From NCBI RefSeq assembly GCF_000332155.1, contig NZ_KB235903.1, positions 919,565-983,564 on the forward strand: 64,000 bases of DNA, given 5' to 3'. A model generated the notes under the pieces. It was not told the DNA's origin. It ran no database searches and saw nothing but the letters and a program-made list of their open reading frames with translations. The stretch comes from Kamptonema formosum PCC 6407 (GTDB taxonomy: Bacteria > Cyanobacteriota > Cyanobacteriia > Cyanobacteriales > Microcoleaceae). Every line of letters starts with the position of its first letter. The stretch's first letter is position 1. Positions 9,205-18,087 of this stretch are shown one piece after another. Position numbers and translations under genes: made by a program.

Positions 9205-10077
9205 ATGAGCAATATCAAAACTAAAAAAACCAATTCTCTACCCCAAATCTCTCGCACTTCTCGCCAGAGAACGGTTTGGACTTATATTTTGCTAAGTGCG
9301 ATCGCCCTGATAATGCTCTTTCCCCTACTTTGGCTGCTGAGTACGGCTTTCAAATCTCCCACAGAAAACATTTTTCAGTTTCCCCCGCAACTTTTGCCAC
9401 AGAAACCAACACTACAAAACTTTGTCACCGTTTGGCAAACTAACCCTTTTGGCACTTACCTTTTCAACAGTACCCTCGTTGCCGCACTCACAGTTAGCCT
9501 CAATCTCCTATTTTGTTCCTTAGCAGCTTATCCCTTAGCCCGATTAGATTTTCGGGGACGCGACCTAATTTTTACTGGAGTTGTTACTACAATTATGATC
9601 CCTTTCCAAATTGTAATGATTCCCCTCTATATTTTAACCGTAAACTTGGGGTTAAAAAATAGTTATTTAGGAGTTATTTTACCCGGTATCGCCTCAGCTT
9701 TTGGGATATTTTTATTAAGGCAAGCCTTTCTAGCAGTTCCCAAAGAATTAGAAGAAGCTGCCCGCATCGATGGCTGTTCGGAATTAGGGATTTGGTGGCA
9801 CATTATGATCCCATCAATTAAACCAGCTTTAGTAACCTTAGCCATTTTTGTTTTTATTGGTTCTTGGAGTGACTTTCTTTGGCCATTGCTAGTTTTAGAT
9901 AGACCAGAATATTACACCTTACCTTTAGGCGTAGCCACTTTAGCAGGTACATTTTCCCTAAATTGGCGTTTAATAGCTGCTGGTTCTATTATTTCCATTG
10001 CCCCAGCAATTGCTTTATTTCTAATCCTACAAAAGTACATTGTACCCACAGATGTAGCCGCAGGTGTCAAAGGATAG
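9205..10077 (+). CDS. Carbohydrate ABC transporter permease (MalG type)
   Basis: Inner-membrane permease subunit of a CUT1 sugar importer. About six hydrophobic segments are seen; the EAA loop for docking the ATPase reads [29 protein letters not shown]. The frame is open much further upstream, but that would overlap rpsF on the other strand; the ATG at 9205 gives a 290-residue protein with a short basic N terminus before the first membrane segment, as usual. The gap to divergent rpsF is only 66 bases. No binding protein, partner permease or ATPase is adjacent, so the gene is an orphan whose partners lie elsewhere. Confidence 0.9.
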   Translation: MSNIKTKKTNSLPQISRTSRQRTVWTYILLSAIALIMLFPLLWLLSTAFKSPTENIFQFPPQLLPQKPTLQNFVTVWQTNPFGTYLFNSTLVAALTVSLNLLFCSLAAYPLARLDFRGRDLIFTGVVTTIMIPFQIVMIPLYILTVNLGLKNSYLGVILPGIASAFGIFLLRQAFLAVPKELEEAARIDGCSELGIWWHIMIPSIKPALVTLAIFVFIGSWSDFLWPLLVLDRPEYYTLPLGVATLAGTFSLNWRLIAAGSIISIAPAIALFLILQKYIVPTDVAAGVKG

Positions 10078-10260
10078 AAATTGAAATTATCCCTATTATG
10101 TCATTCTGAATAGATAATTTTCTGACTCTACGCTTTTGTAAGGTTTTCACCTGAAAATAATCAATTATTGAGAATGACTAAAATCCCGAAACCGCCAGAA
10201 TAAAGTTTTTCTATGCTCAAAGTGACATGATACAAATTAAATGCTTTTATTTTTGTATTA

Positions 10261-10602
10261 TCATTTTGTTTTATCAGAATTTATCAATTTATATAGTATC
10301 TCTGTAGCGACATAGAAATCTTCCACGTTATATGTGTAACCTGTATTAAACCCCTCATTTTCTCCTAGTTCATCAATCGAAAAAAGATGGTAGGTAGGAG
10401 AGTAATCCATTACAAACACCCGCTCGTTATTATTTAAGCGAATATCAAGCATGGCAGCACCCGACGGGAAAATATCTAGAGAGGTCTCTATTCCAACAAA
10501 ATCTAACTCTATTTCTTTAGCAAGAGCCGACATTTTTTCTAGTATCGTTAGCTCAAGTGTTTGTTTTTTAAAATCGTTGAATTCTTTTTCTTTGCCAGTC
10601 AT
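10261..10602 (-). CDS. Hypothetical protein, small acidic
   Basis: About 113 residues, acidic, without signal peptide or membrane segments. The ATG at 10602 is chosen because a full GGAGGTGAT Shine-Dalgarno lies directly upstream; the frame remains open to 10647. The middle part DIRLNNNERVFVMDYSPTYHLFSIDELGENEGF and the C-terminal helix suggest an alpha/beta fold like many small immunity-type proteins, but I do not recognise a family. The base composition is AT-richer than neighbouring genes, which may point to acquisition. It stands alone between repeat regions. Confidence 0.55.
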   Translation of the reverse strand: MTGKEKEFNDFKKQTLELTILEKMSALAKEIELDFVGIETSLDIFPSGAAMLDIRLNNNERVFVMDYSPTYHLFSIDELGENEGFNTGYTYNVEDFYVATEILYKLINSDKTK

Positions 10603-10645
10603 TATCACCTCCATGTTTACTAACTCAGGACTTACGTACCTAACC

Positions 10646-10706
10646 AAAGAAACCGGGTTTTTTACGAAAATACGCTGTATATCTTTCTAACAAACTCGGT
10701 TTCTTT
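10646..10706. repeat. AGAAACCGGGTTT inverted repeat element
   Basis: AAAGAAACCGGGTTTTTT at 10646-10663 and ACTCGGTTTCTTT at 10694-10706 form an imperfect inverted pair around 30 bases. The same AGAAACCGGGTTT core appears at 17930-18060, 30333-30399 and 63524-63586, each time as an inverted pair of similar spacing, so this is a dispersed element family. Confidence 0.75.
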
Positions 10707-10742
10707 GCGTAATACTAAATCAGAGTTAGCTACTTCCTTTAT

Positions 10743-10962
10743 TATACCAAATCCGGGTTAGTCATCCCCTTTATTACCAATAATCCGTCATTGCGAGCGA
10801 AGCGAAGCAATCGCTTAGTCTCTGCGATTGCTTCGCTTCCCGCCACGCTTCCCGCCACGCTTCCCGCCACGCTTCCCGCCACGCTTCCCGCCACGCTTCG
10901 CTTGCGGCTTCGGCTTTTCGCAATGACAATAAAGGGGGTAGTAAAGCCGGATTTGGTATTAC
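10743..10962. repeat. Composite palindromic repeat with five tandem 12-bp units
   Basis: Two arms of about 45 bases are imperfect inverted copies: TACCAAATCCGG...TCATTGCGA at 10745-10797 and CGCAATGACA...CCGGATTTGGTA at 10918-10958. Between them GCGAAGCAATCGC and GCGATTGCTTCGC form an inner hairpin (10801-10838), followed by five exact copies of CCCGCCACGCTT at 10839-10898. The right arm recurs alone at 28068-28107. The gap 10603-11076 contains no gene beyond these repeats. Confidence 0.75.
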
Positions 10963-11076
10963 TCGGCGGTTAAACCGTTACTAAACAAACGAAATCTGCC
11001 TTTGTAGACTCAGAGATCGACAGGGTATTTAAGCTGGATTTGGTATAAGTCCTATCCACGTTCAAATTGCAACCTT

Positions 11077-12279
11077 CTAAGCTAAAATCATTTCCGGCGG
11101 AGCCATATCAGACCCGACAATAATACCTCCGTGACTTGACTTTTTAATCCCTGGTTTCGGCGTTGGAGCTTGACGCTTTTGGGCAGGCGAAACAGAAGCA
11201 GGCGAAGGAATAGGCTTATTCGGAACCGCAGTAGCACCTGGTATAGATTGCTGGGATAACCAAGCAATACCACCCACAGCCCCGGCCATTAAAGCAGTAT
11301 AGCCGACGTATAAATGAACTGGGCGTAAATCAAATCCTACCATCTCCGTTTCTGGCAAAGACCAAGAAGGCAACATAGTTTTGCTAGCATCAGGTACAGG
11401 TAAAGAATTAGCCATAGCATTACCATCAAGTCCTAAAGCATTTCCGAGGCGGCGAATAAAGCCTCGAATATAAATATCTTCCGGTAATTTTTCTATCTGA
11501 CCTTTTTCTAGCGATTCCAAGTGATGCACAGGCACTAAAGTTTGACTATGAAGTTGCTGGAGAGAGAGCGATCGCACTTGTCTAGCCTTCCGCAATTCTA
11601 CGCCTAGCTCTCGCAATCGATCTTCTCTTTCTTGGATAGCTAAAGCCGCTTTTTCAGTCTTAGAAAGCCTTTTTTTTCTAGGGAAACCGGGCGTTATTAA
11701 GGAAAATTTACTATCAGCAGGAGCGGGTGCAGCTATCCCCATTATCGGAGGATGCACAACTTCTTTAAACTCCTCTTGGGGAGGTTGATTGTCTCGATCG
11801 GAAGTATCAATATCTGTGTCAGAGTTGCCAGAATCAGGTTTGGCAATTGCGGTAGTTGAAGTATCTTCTAAAGTTTGACGCTGATACATAATAGATACTG
11901 GTACCAGCGGCGGCGGCGGAGCCGGCCGATCTGAAACGCGGGAGCGATTAGGGGTGGTTGTGGTTTCCCCAATAGCTGTATCAGAGACGTTTGTAGCTGA
12001 ATTTCTCGCCTCAATAATTTGCTTTTGAGCTTGATTTTGTTTTGGTACTCGTTGGAATGCGAGTCGCAAAGCTTCTCGGCTAACGGCCTTGATCAGGATC
12101 TCCGCAGAGGAAGCTGCTTCGCCTAACATTGTTTGCAAACTTGCTAAAGCACGGCTATAGATTTCGCTACAGTGGAGTTCAGCTTCTATTTGTCCGAGAA
12201 TAGAGCGAAAGCTTTCTTGTGATATTTCAACAGTAGTGTTTTCAGGAGCGCCGAAGTAGGTCACAGGTTTCAGTACCAT
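11077..12279 (-). CDS. RodZ-like helix-turn-helix membrane protein
   Basis: A 400-residue protein starting at the ATG at 12279, preceded by AGAGGA. Residues about 1-90 form a helical domain; about 95-235 are Pro/Thr/Asp-rich and probably disordered; about 240-275 are basic and helical. The HTH_25 domain follows (ELRKARQVRSLSLQQLHSQTLVPVHHLESLEKGQIEKLPEDIYIRGFIRRLGNALGL, split here as the RodZ-type pattern), then one membrane segment (HLYVGYTALMAGAVGGIAW) and a short Pro-rich tail. The arrangement HTH plus one membrane span is that of RodZ, the MreB partner in cell shape, but the long N-terminal part is unusual. Identity as true RodZ is uncertain. Confidence 0.7.
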   Translation of the reverse strand: MVLKPVTYFGAPENTTVEISQESFRSILGQIEAELHCSEIYSRALASLQTMLGEAASSAEILIKAVSREALRLAFQRVPKQNQAQKQIIEARNSATNVSDTAIGETTTTPNRSRVSDRPAPPPPLVPVSIMYQRQTLEDTSTTAIAKPDSGNSDTDIDTSDRDNQPPQEEFKEVVHPPIMGIAAPAPADSKFSLITPGFPRKKRLSKTEKAALAIQEREDRLRELGVELRKARQVRSLSLQQLHSQTLVPVHHLESLEKGQIEKLPEDIYIRGFIRRLGNALGLDGNAMANSLPVPDASKTMLPSWSLPETEMVGFDLRPVHLYVGYTALMAGAVGGIAWLSQQSIPGATAVPNKPIPSPASVSPAQKRQAPTPKPGIKKSSHGGIIVGSDMAPPEMILA

Positions 12280-12646
12280 GATTGTTATCCTCTCTTGTTG
12301 CGAGGTATCTCTGTAACTTCTTCTACAAATCGGTACTGATTCCGGATGCCAGGGAGAGGGAGAGCGCAGGAGGGGATAATTAGGGAAGACCAAAGGGAAC
12401 GAAATCTGGCGATCGCTTTCCGGGTGAAGCTTGTTGATGGCGATCGCGCTAAACGAGAGTTAAACAGCAGAAAAAACCTACTTATAGCAACCTTCTTGGT
12501 AGTTAGGACGTTCTGAGTTACTGAAACTCGCTGATTCTATTCTCTTCTTTCCCTTCTTTCCCTTCTTTCCCTAGCCCCTAGCCCCTAGCCCCTAGCCCCT
12601 AACCGCTGAAAGCGGTTGCGATCGCCGGAGTCAAACTGCCGACTTT
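12280..12646. other. Intergenic gap with TAGCCCC heptads
   Basis: No gene is supported in these 367 bases. They hold two HIP1 sites near 12410 and 12440, a TTTCCCTTC tract and four TAGCCCC heptads at about 12570-12602. The promoter of the HTH protein is expected near 12300-12480; no clear -10 element is identifiable by eye. Confidence 0.5.
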
Positions 12647-13582
12647 CTAAGCTATAAAAATCAGAGTTCCCTGATTTAATTCTAAAGTATCGCCCATTTC
12701 CATACCATTATGAAAAGCAGCTAATAAAACTTCACTGGTTTTACCGCAAGCGATCGCACCACTAGCATCAATGGCGATCGCGCCAAAATCGCGCTGATGT
12801 TCGTGGGCCTCGGCAAAAGAACGCTCAAAAGCGGCCTTCAAAGTAAAACCATCCGTCACCCGAATTACAATACGCGGAGCCAAACACTCATCCATAATGT
12901 GCTCCCCAATCCCCGTACAGCTAACCGCCGCACTGCCAGTAGCATAATTCCCCGCAGGCATTGCTGAATCGCTCACGCGGCCAATCCGCTCAAAACCCTT
13001 ACCACCAGTAGAAGTACCCGCCGCCAAACGTCCCTCAACATCCAAGGCCACCACGCCGATCGTACCAGTACCAGCGGGTTCCGCCACTACAGTCGCCATA
13101 TCCTTGTTAAAATTTCCCTGGCGTTCCTGCATCCACTCCTGCAACCGCAAATCAGTAATCGGGTCATAAATTGGCAATTGCAATTCCCGCAGTAATTCCA
13201 AGGCCCCAAAATCAGACAACACGCGATCGTCAGAACCCTGCAAAAACTTCGCTAACTCAATCGGATGTTGCACGCGAGAAACATTAATTACCCCGCTAAA
13301 ACTCTGAGTAAAACCATCCATTAGCGAAGCACTCATCCGAATTTGTCCATCAGATTGCAACACCGAACCCGTACCCGCGTTAAATCGCGGGTCATCCTCC
13401 AAAAGTTGACAACCCCGCGCCACCGCTTCGACAGCACTAGCGCCATCCTTCAACAGGGGATAAACTACGTCCAAAACCTGATAAAGCGACTTCCTAACCG
13501 CCTCCAGTCCCCCCTTACCTTTCAGAGAACTACCAGCACCACCATGAATTACCAACTTAGGTTCTACCCGTCCAGAAACCAT
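12647..13582 (-). CDS. Isoaspartyl peptidase / plant-type L-asparaginase
   Basis: Ntn-hydrolase of the isoaspartyl peptidase family, 311 residues, which removes isoaspartyl bonds from peptides and hydrolyses asparagine after autocleavage into alpha and beta subunits. The cleavage site is GTGTIGVVALD: the Thr after GTG (about residue 172) becomes the nucleophile. Other family segments are LVIHGGAG near the N terminus, DDPRFNAGTGSVLQSDG, GTSTGGKGFERIGRVSDS and the ATGSAAVSCTGIGEHIM region near the active site. Cytoplasmic, degrading damaged proteins and cyanophycin dipeptides (the latter known in cyanobacteria). Complete and unremarkable. Confidence 0.93.
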   Translation of the reverse strand: MVSGRVEPKLVIHGGAGSSLKGKGGLEAVRKSLYQVLDVVYPLLKDGASAVEAVARGCQLLEDDPRFNAGTGSVLQSDGQIRMSASLMDGFTQSFSGVINVSRVQHPIELAKFLQGSDDRVLSDFGALELLRELQLPIYDPITDLRLQEWMQERQGNFNKDMATVVAEPAGTGTIGVVALDVEGRLAAGTSTGGKGFERIGRVSDSAMPAGNYATGSAAVSCTGIGEHIMDECLAPRIVIRVTDGFTLKAAFERSFAEAHEHQRDFGAIAIDASGAIACGKTSEVLLAAFHNGMEMGDTLELNQGTLIFIA

Positions 13583-13640
13583 TATTTAAACCTCAATATT
13601 TCTTCCCTCTGCGTCTTCTGGGCCTTGGCAGTTCTCCCCT

Positions 13641-13796
13641 CTAACTCTGAGCTTGAGAACGGCGGCGGCGACAACGTTCAGAGCAGTATTTAACATCATC
13701 CCAGCAATCGGCCCATTTTTTACGCCAACTAAAAGGGCGATGGCAAACCGGGCAAATTTTTGTTGGCAACTCAGATTTAGATCGCACTCGTGGCAT
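13641..13796 (-). CDS. DUF2256 small zinc-ribbon-like protein
   Basis: A 51-residue gene read on the minus strand from ATG 13796 to TAG 13641. The translation has the DUF2256 pattern: [20 protein letters not shown], then [19 protein letters not shown]. Four cysteines in two CxxC/CxxxC pairs suggest a zinc-binding knuckle, and the C terminus is strongly basic. Such proteins occur in cyanobacteria and proteobacteria, often beside photolyase-like genes; function unknown. It lies 58 bases upstream of the isoaspartyl peptidase in the same direction and could be co-transcribed. Confidence 0.85.
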   Translation of the reverse strand: MPRVRSKSELPTKICPVCHRPFSWRKKWADCWDDVKYCSERCRRRRSQAQS

Positions 13797-13844
13797 AGTC
13801 AAATTTAGATTTTAAATTATTAGCTTAAACTCTCCCAAATACAA

Positions 13845-14804
13845 ATGCTAGAAACAGCTTTAGGCGGGATACGGATAATTTTAGTGGAACCCGCAGGGCC
13901 TTTAAATGTGGGTTCTGTGGCACGGGTCATGAAAAATATGGGCTTACATCAGTTAGTGCTAGTAAATCCCCAGTGCGATCGCTTAGGGGAAGAAGCCCGA
14001 AAAATGGCAGTTCACGCCGCTGATGTTTTAGAAGCAGCCAAGATAGTAAGAACTTTGCCAGAAGCGTTACAGGGATGCCAAAGAGCGATCGCCACTACAG
14101 GTCTTTATCGCTCCCTCCCAACCACCCTAGAAAATCCCAAATCCGCCTTGCCTTGGCTCCTAGAATGCCCCTCTGCCTTAATTTTTGGCAGAGAAGACAA
14201 AGGATTAACCAATGCCGAATTAAGCTATGCTCAACGCCTGATCCGCATTCCCTCCAGCGACACCTATGCTTCCCTTAATCTCGCCCAAGCCGTCTCTATT
14301 TGCTGTTACGAGCTTTACCAAGTTGCAGGAGAGATGGGGAGCGGGGGAGCGGGGGAGCGGGGGAGCGGGGGAGCAGGGGAGCAGGGGAGCGGGGGAGCGG
14401 GGGAGCAGGGGAGCAGGGGAGATGGGGAAATGGGGAATGGGGGAGATGGGGAAATGGGGAATGGGGAAGTGGAGGAGAATAGCCCATTACCAATTACCAA
14501 TTACCAATTACCAATTACCAATTACCAATTACCAATTAACACCCAAGCTCCCCTAGAAGCCTTAGAAGGCTATTATCAGCAGCTAGAAGCTTCACTGTTA
14601 AAAATTGGGTATATTTATCCCCATACGGCCGCAAGTAGGATGGAAAAATTTCGCCGCTTGTTTAACCGCGCTTACCCTTCCACAGCAGAAGTGTCAATGC
14701 TGCGGGGCGTTCTCCGTCAAATAGATTGGGCATTGCGAACCTACCCAAAGAGCGCTGTAAATGATACTCTGGATGCGTCGCCGCCCGATTTTCCCCAGGA
14801 CTAG
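13845..14804 (+). CDS. trmJ: tRNA (cytidine/uridine-2'-O-)-methyltransferase TrmJ, with in-frame repeat insertion
   Basis: SPOUT-class methyltransferase that 2'-O-methylates position 32 of some tRNAs. Catalytic features are [25 protein letters not shown] at the N terminus with motif 1 Asn and Arg, [16 protein letters not shown] (motif 2), and [15 protein letters not shown] (motif 3, trefoil knot). Residues about 164-232 are an insertion encoded by GGGGGAGC-type repeats (Gly/Ala/Glu/Gln-rich) and by ATTACCA heptads (PITNYQL units). The C-terminal helical dimer domain resumes with [20 protein letters not shown]. Without the insertion the length would be usual (about 250). The frame stays open, so the protein may still be functional. 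Confidence 0.9.
   Translation: MLETALGGIRIILVEPAGPLNVGSVARVMKNMGLHQLVLVNPQCDRLGEEARKMAVHAADVLEAAKIVRTLPEALQGCQRAIATTGLYRSLPTTLENPKSALPWLLECPSALIFGREDKGLTNAELSYAQRLIRIPSSDTYASLNLAQAVSICCYELYQVAGEMGSGGAGERGSGGAGEQGSGGAGEQGSRGDGEMGNGGDGEMGNGEVEENSPLPITNYQLPITNYQLPINTQAPLEALEGYYQQLEASLLKIGYIYPHTAASRMEKFRRLFNRAYPSTAEVSMLRGVLRQIDWALRTYPKSAVNDTLDASPPDFPQD
14331..14540 (+). repeat. Short-period repeats inside trmJ
   Basis: Two repeat families lie back to back in the coding sequence: GGGGGAGC/GGGGAGCA-type purine-rich repeats at about 14336-14480 and eight ATTACCA heptads at about 14486-14537. They fall between the SPOUT domain and the C-terminal helices, and together keep the frame (about 205 bases without a stop). 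Confidence 0.9.
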
Positions 14805-14853
14805 CGACGCTAATTCTTGCGAGCAAGCCCGCAATTTTCAATCTTAAATCTAA

Positions 14854-16383
14854 GTGGTGAAGGAGTTAGGTGTGGCTGAGCGGTTTCCAACTAGGTCTAT
14901 ATTCTCCGTAGTATCCTCCTCTTCAGAGTCGGACTCTAAACCTTCAAAATCCAGCAATGGGGGTAAACCTACTAATTCGTCGCGCCGCCAGCGCCGCCCT
15001 CCTGAAAAGGAAATGGGGAGAGAAGGTAGAAGTTCTGGCCCCACGCCGATCGCGGAGCACAGAAATAAGAGAGAATTATCCCGTCCCAAATCGAATCCCT
15101 CCAAACCTCCCCTAAGTAAAAGTGGGAGCCAAAATTCTAAATTGGGTACTCCCAAATCTAAGATCGAAAATCTACAAGCGATCGCAGATACTGTTAGCCG
15201 TAAACAGCAAAAAAGCCCAACTCTTCCTCGTTCTGGCAATCGAGCGGATGCGCCTCAAAGACGGAAAATAGAAAGCGATTCTTTCCAAACTCCCAAAACT
15301 CGCCCCCAAAATTCGCCCTATCCAGGGCCGCCACAACCTAAAAATCGGGTAGCAAAACGTCCTCGGCGGCGGGGGATTTCTCCTGTAGTTTACGCTACTC
15401 GCTTGCTGATTTTGGGGGTGGGTATTGCGGTGATTGCGGGTACTGTAATTTCAGTCCTCAATTCTTTTACCAACGCCACTTCGGTAGCGCAGGAGCAAGT
15501 GCAAAACAGCTCTGGAGTTGCAGAAAGTCCTTCGCCTTCTCCATCCCCGGCTACGCTCACGCTACAGCTAAATCAAGAAATGGTTGGGCTCAAAGCTGAA
15601 ATTGATAAGTTGGCGGCTCAGAATCTGAATTTCACGCCGGGAGTGTTTATCGTTGATTTGGATACCGGAGGCTACGCTAGTGTCAGTAGCGATGCTGCTT
15701 TTGCTGCTGCGAGTACGATTAAAGTGCCGATTTTAGTGGCTTTTTTCCAGGCTGTAGATGAGGGCCGAGTGCGCTTAGACCAGGTGTTAACTCTGCGGCC
15801 AGAGCATATTGCTAGTGGTTCTGGGGAGTTACAGGATCAATCCCCAGGGACGAAATACACTGCTCTGGAGGTGGCTACTAAGATGATTGCGATCAGCGAT
15901 AATACGGCGACGAATATGCTGATTGAGTTGTTAGGTGGCGCTGAGGCGTTGAATCAACAGTTTCAGACTTGGGGTTTGACGGTGACGGCTATTCGGAATA
16001 ATTTACCCGATTTGGCAGGGACGAATACTACCAGTCCCAAGGAGTTGGTGAATTTAATCGGGCAGATTAATCAGGGGGGTTTGGTGTCGTTGCGATCGCG
16101 CGATCGCTTGCTTTACATTATGCGACAAACCCAAAATGATTCTTTATTGCCTAGAGGTTTGGGTGAAGGCGCTATTATTGCTCATAAAACTGGCAATATT
16201 AATTCTTTGGTTGCCGATGCGGGTATGGTGGATATGCCGAGTGGCAAGCGTTACCTAGTAGCGGTGATGGTTAAGTACGCTAAAAATGAAAAGGGAGCTG
16301 ATAAGTTAATCCGCGATATTTCTCGGACGACTTATGAATATTTCGAGCAAGGGGACGCAGCTAGTTCTAAATCTTCGCCTTGA
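14854..16383 (+). CDS. Class A beta-lactamase-fold serine hydrolase, membrane-anchored
   Basis: A 509-residue protein with a long Ser/Pro/Arg-rich disordered N terminus (residues about 1-175), one membrane span (VVYATRLLILGVGIAVIAG), a Pro/Ser linker and a C-terminal class A beta-lactamase-like domain. The motifs are AASTIKVPIL (Ser-x-x-Lys), ISDNTATNM (SDN) and HKTGNINSL (KTG). In the omega-loop position, NLPDLAGTNTTSPKEL, I see no Glu equivalent to Glu166, so it is more likely a peptidoglycan-active or esterase-like enzyme than an antibiotic-degrading one. The GTG at 14854 is the first start; a later start such as the Met in EKEMGREG is possible. Confidence 0.8.
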   Translation: MVKELGVAERFPTRSIFSVVSSSSESDSKPSKSSNGGKPTNSSRRQRRPPEKEMGREGRSSGPTPIAEHRNKRELSRPKSNPSKPPLSKSGSQNSKLGTPKSKIENLQAIADTVSRKQQKSPTLPRSGNRADAPQRRKIESDSFQTPKTRPQNSPYPGPPQPKNRVAKRPRRRGISPVVYATRLLILGVGIAVIAGTVISVLNSFTNATSVAQEQVQNSSGVAESPSPSPSPATLTLQLNQEMVGLKAEIDKLAAQNLNFTPGVFIVDLDTGGYASVSSDAAFAAASTIKVPILVAFFQAVDEGRVRLDQVLTLRPEHIASGSGELQDQSPGTKYTALEVATKMIAISDNTATNMLIELLGGAEALNQQFQTWGLTVTAIRNNLPDLAGTNTTSPKELVNLIGQINQGGLVSLRSRDRLLYIMRQTQNDSLLPRGLGEGAIIAHKTGNINSLVADAGMVDMPSGKRYLVAVMVKYAKNEKGADKLIRDISRTTYEYFEQGDAASSKSSP

Positions 16384-16426
16384 ATTTCTGATATTCTAGC
16401 AAATAGTAAAATGTTTTTAATTTACT

Positions 16427-17518
16427 ATGCTCAGAGCCGGAATCGTCGGATTGCCCAATGTAGGCAAATCTACTTTATTTAATGCCTTGGTTGCCAATGC
16501 CAAGGCAACAGCCGCTAATTTTCCTTTCTGCACGATTGAACCGAATGTGGGTGTCGTGGCGGTACCGGATGAACGGTTAAACGTACTGAGCAATATTTGC
16601 AATTCTGCTCAAATTGTACCGACGCGGATTGAATTTGTTGATATCGCCGGTTTGGTGAAGGGTGCGAGTCAGGGAGAAGGACTAGGGAACCAGTTTTTAT
16701 CTCACATCAGAGAAGTGGATGCTATTGTTCAAGTTGTACGTTGTTTTGAAAATGATGACATCATTCACGTTGCCGGCTCAGTAGATCCGCTACGAGATAT
16801 TGATATTATCAATCTAGAGTTAATTTTAGCAGACTTAGCTCAGATTGAAAAGAAAATTGAACGCACCCGAAAGCAAGCTCGGACTAGCAAGGAAGCTCAG
16901 CTAGAATTAGGAGCTCTGGAAAAATTGGCAGCAGTTTTGAATGAAGGTAAACCAACGCGACAGTGCAGTTTAACTGAAGAGGAAGCTGAGTCTGTTAAAG
17001 GATTAGGTTTGATGACGAACAAGCCAATTATCTATGCTGCTAATGTCTCTGAGGATGAGTTAGCAGGGGGCAACAATTATGTTGAACAAGTGCGAGAACT
17101 AGCATCTAAAGAAAATGCTAAGGTTGTAGTAGTTTCTGCTCAAGTTGAGTCAGAATTAGTAGAGTTGCCAGAGTCAGAACGAGCAGATTTTCTGGCATCT
17201 TTGGGGGTGGAAGAAGGCGGCTTAAAATCTCTGATTAGAGCTACCTATGAATTATTGGGTTTGCGGACATATTTTACCAGTGGGCCAAAGGAAACTCGCG
17301 CCTGGACAATTCTTGCCGGAATGTTAGCACCGCAAGCAGCCGGCGTAATTCACTCTGATTTTGAGCGTGGTTTTATTCGCGCAGAAACTGTTGCTTATAA
17401 AGATTTAGTTGCGACTGGTTCGATGAATGCAGCTAAGGAAAAAGGCTTAGTCCGTAGTGAAGGCAAAGAGTATGTGGTGCAGGAAGGAGATGTGTTACTG
17501 TTCCGGTTTAATGTATAG
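16427..17518 (+). CDS. ychF: Redox-regulated ATPase YchF (OLA1 family)
   Basis: Obg-related P-loop NTPase of 363 residues that prefers ATP and associates with ribosomes. Visible features are the G1 loop GLPNVGKSTLFNAL at residues 7-20, G3 DIAGLVKGASQGEGLGNQFL with the linker typical of YchF, the altered G4 position (NVSED instead of NKxD, which explains ATP preference), a coiled-coil arm (about 130-170), and the C-terminal TGS domain starting near RTYFTSGPKETRAW and ending with LRSEGKEY-like VRSEGKEYVVQEGDVLLFRFNV. Complete and of normal length. The holin-like gene follows 21 bases later. Confidence 0.97.
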   Translation: MLRAGIVGLPNVGKSTLFNALVANAKATAANFPFCTIEPNVGVVAVPDERLNVLSNICNSAQIVPTRIEFVDIAGLVKGASQGEGLGNQFLSHIREVDAIVQVVRCFENDDIIHVAGSVDPLRDIDIINLELILADLAQIEKKIERTRKQARTSKEAQLELGALEKLAAVLNEGKPTRQCSLTEEEAESVKGLGLMTNKPIIYAANVSEDELAGGNNYVEQVRELASKENAKVVVVSAQVESELVELPESERADFLASLGVEEGGLKSLIRATYELLGLRTYFTSGPKETRAWTILAGMLAPQAAGVIHSDFERGFIRAETVAYKDLVATGSMNAAKEKGLVRSEGKEYVVQEGDVLLFRFNV

Positions 17519-17539
17519 GTTTTTTCAAGGAGTAAGCAG

Positions 17540-17899
17540 ATGAATATTGTGCCGATTCTGATTAGTTGGTTGGTGACTTCGGTGAGCTTTTTTATCATTT
17601 CTAAACTGCCGATTGGAGTAGAAATTACCAGCTTTAACAAAGCTCTAATTTCAGCGGCAGTTTTTGGAATATTGAATGCTCTAATTCGTCCAGTTTTTGT
17701 TGTTTTGGGTTTACCTTTTATCTGGATAACTTTCGGTTTGTTTACCATCGTTATCAACGCGATTATCTTTGGTTTAGCTGCTTGGCTAGTCGAAGGATTT
17801 TGGTTGCGGTGGGGAATCTGGAGTGCATTATTAGGCGCAGTTGCATTGGGTTTTATTAACTCGTTGCTTTATCAGGTATTGGCTTCTATTAAGCTGTAA
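17540..17899 (+). CDS. Phage holin family (superfamily IV-like) membrane protein
   Basis: A 119-residue integral membrane protein with four hydrophobic segments, of the small family named after mycobacteriophage holin superfamily IV and widespread in cyanobacteria, where no lytic role is shown. The characteristic segment is ALISAAVFGILNALIRPVFVVLGLPFIWITFGLFTIVINA. It starts 21 bases after ychF, with AAGGAG eight bases upstream of the ATG, so the two genes are likely co-transcribed. Function unknown despite the family name. Confidence 0.85.
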   Translation: MNIVPILISWLVTSVSFFIISKLPIGVEITSFNKALISAAVFGILNALIRPVFVVLGLPFIWITFGLFTIVINAIIFGLAAWLVEGFWLRWGIWSALLGAVALGFINSLLYQVLASIKL

Positions 17900-17929
17900 T
17901 TTAGCACGCCTAAAAACTTCAGCCTGAAT

Positions 17930-18062
17930 TGCAAAGAAATCGGGTTTCTCTGAAAAATTAAGATGCTCACGAGTTATCTGCAAAGAAACCCCAAAGAAAC
18001 CGGGTTTCTCTGAAAAATTAAGATTCTCAACGAGGTATCTACAAAGAAACCCGGTTTCTGAC
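17930..18062. repeat. Tandem AGAAACCGGGTTTCT repeats
   Basis: Three related units occur here: AAGAAATCGGGTTTCTCTGA (17936), AAGAAACCGGGTTTCTCTGA (17996) and AAGAAACCCGGTTTCTGA (18045), each nearly self-complementary. The first two are followed by the same AAAATTAAGAT flank, so one arose by local duplication. They lie between the holin-like gene and the convergent FkbM gene and may act as a bidirectional terminator. Confidence 0.75.
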
Positions 18063-18087
18063 CTCGACTTGCATAACTCCTGTCCTG

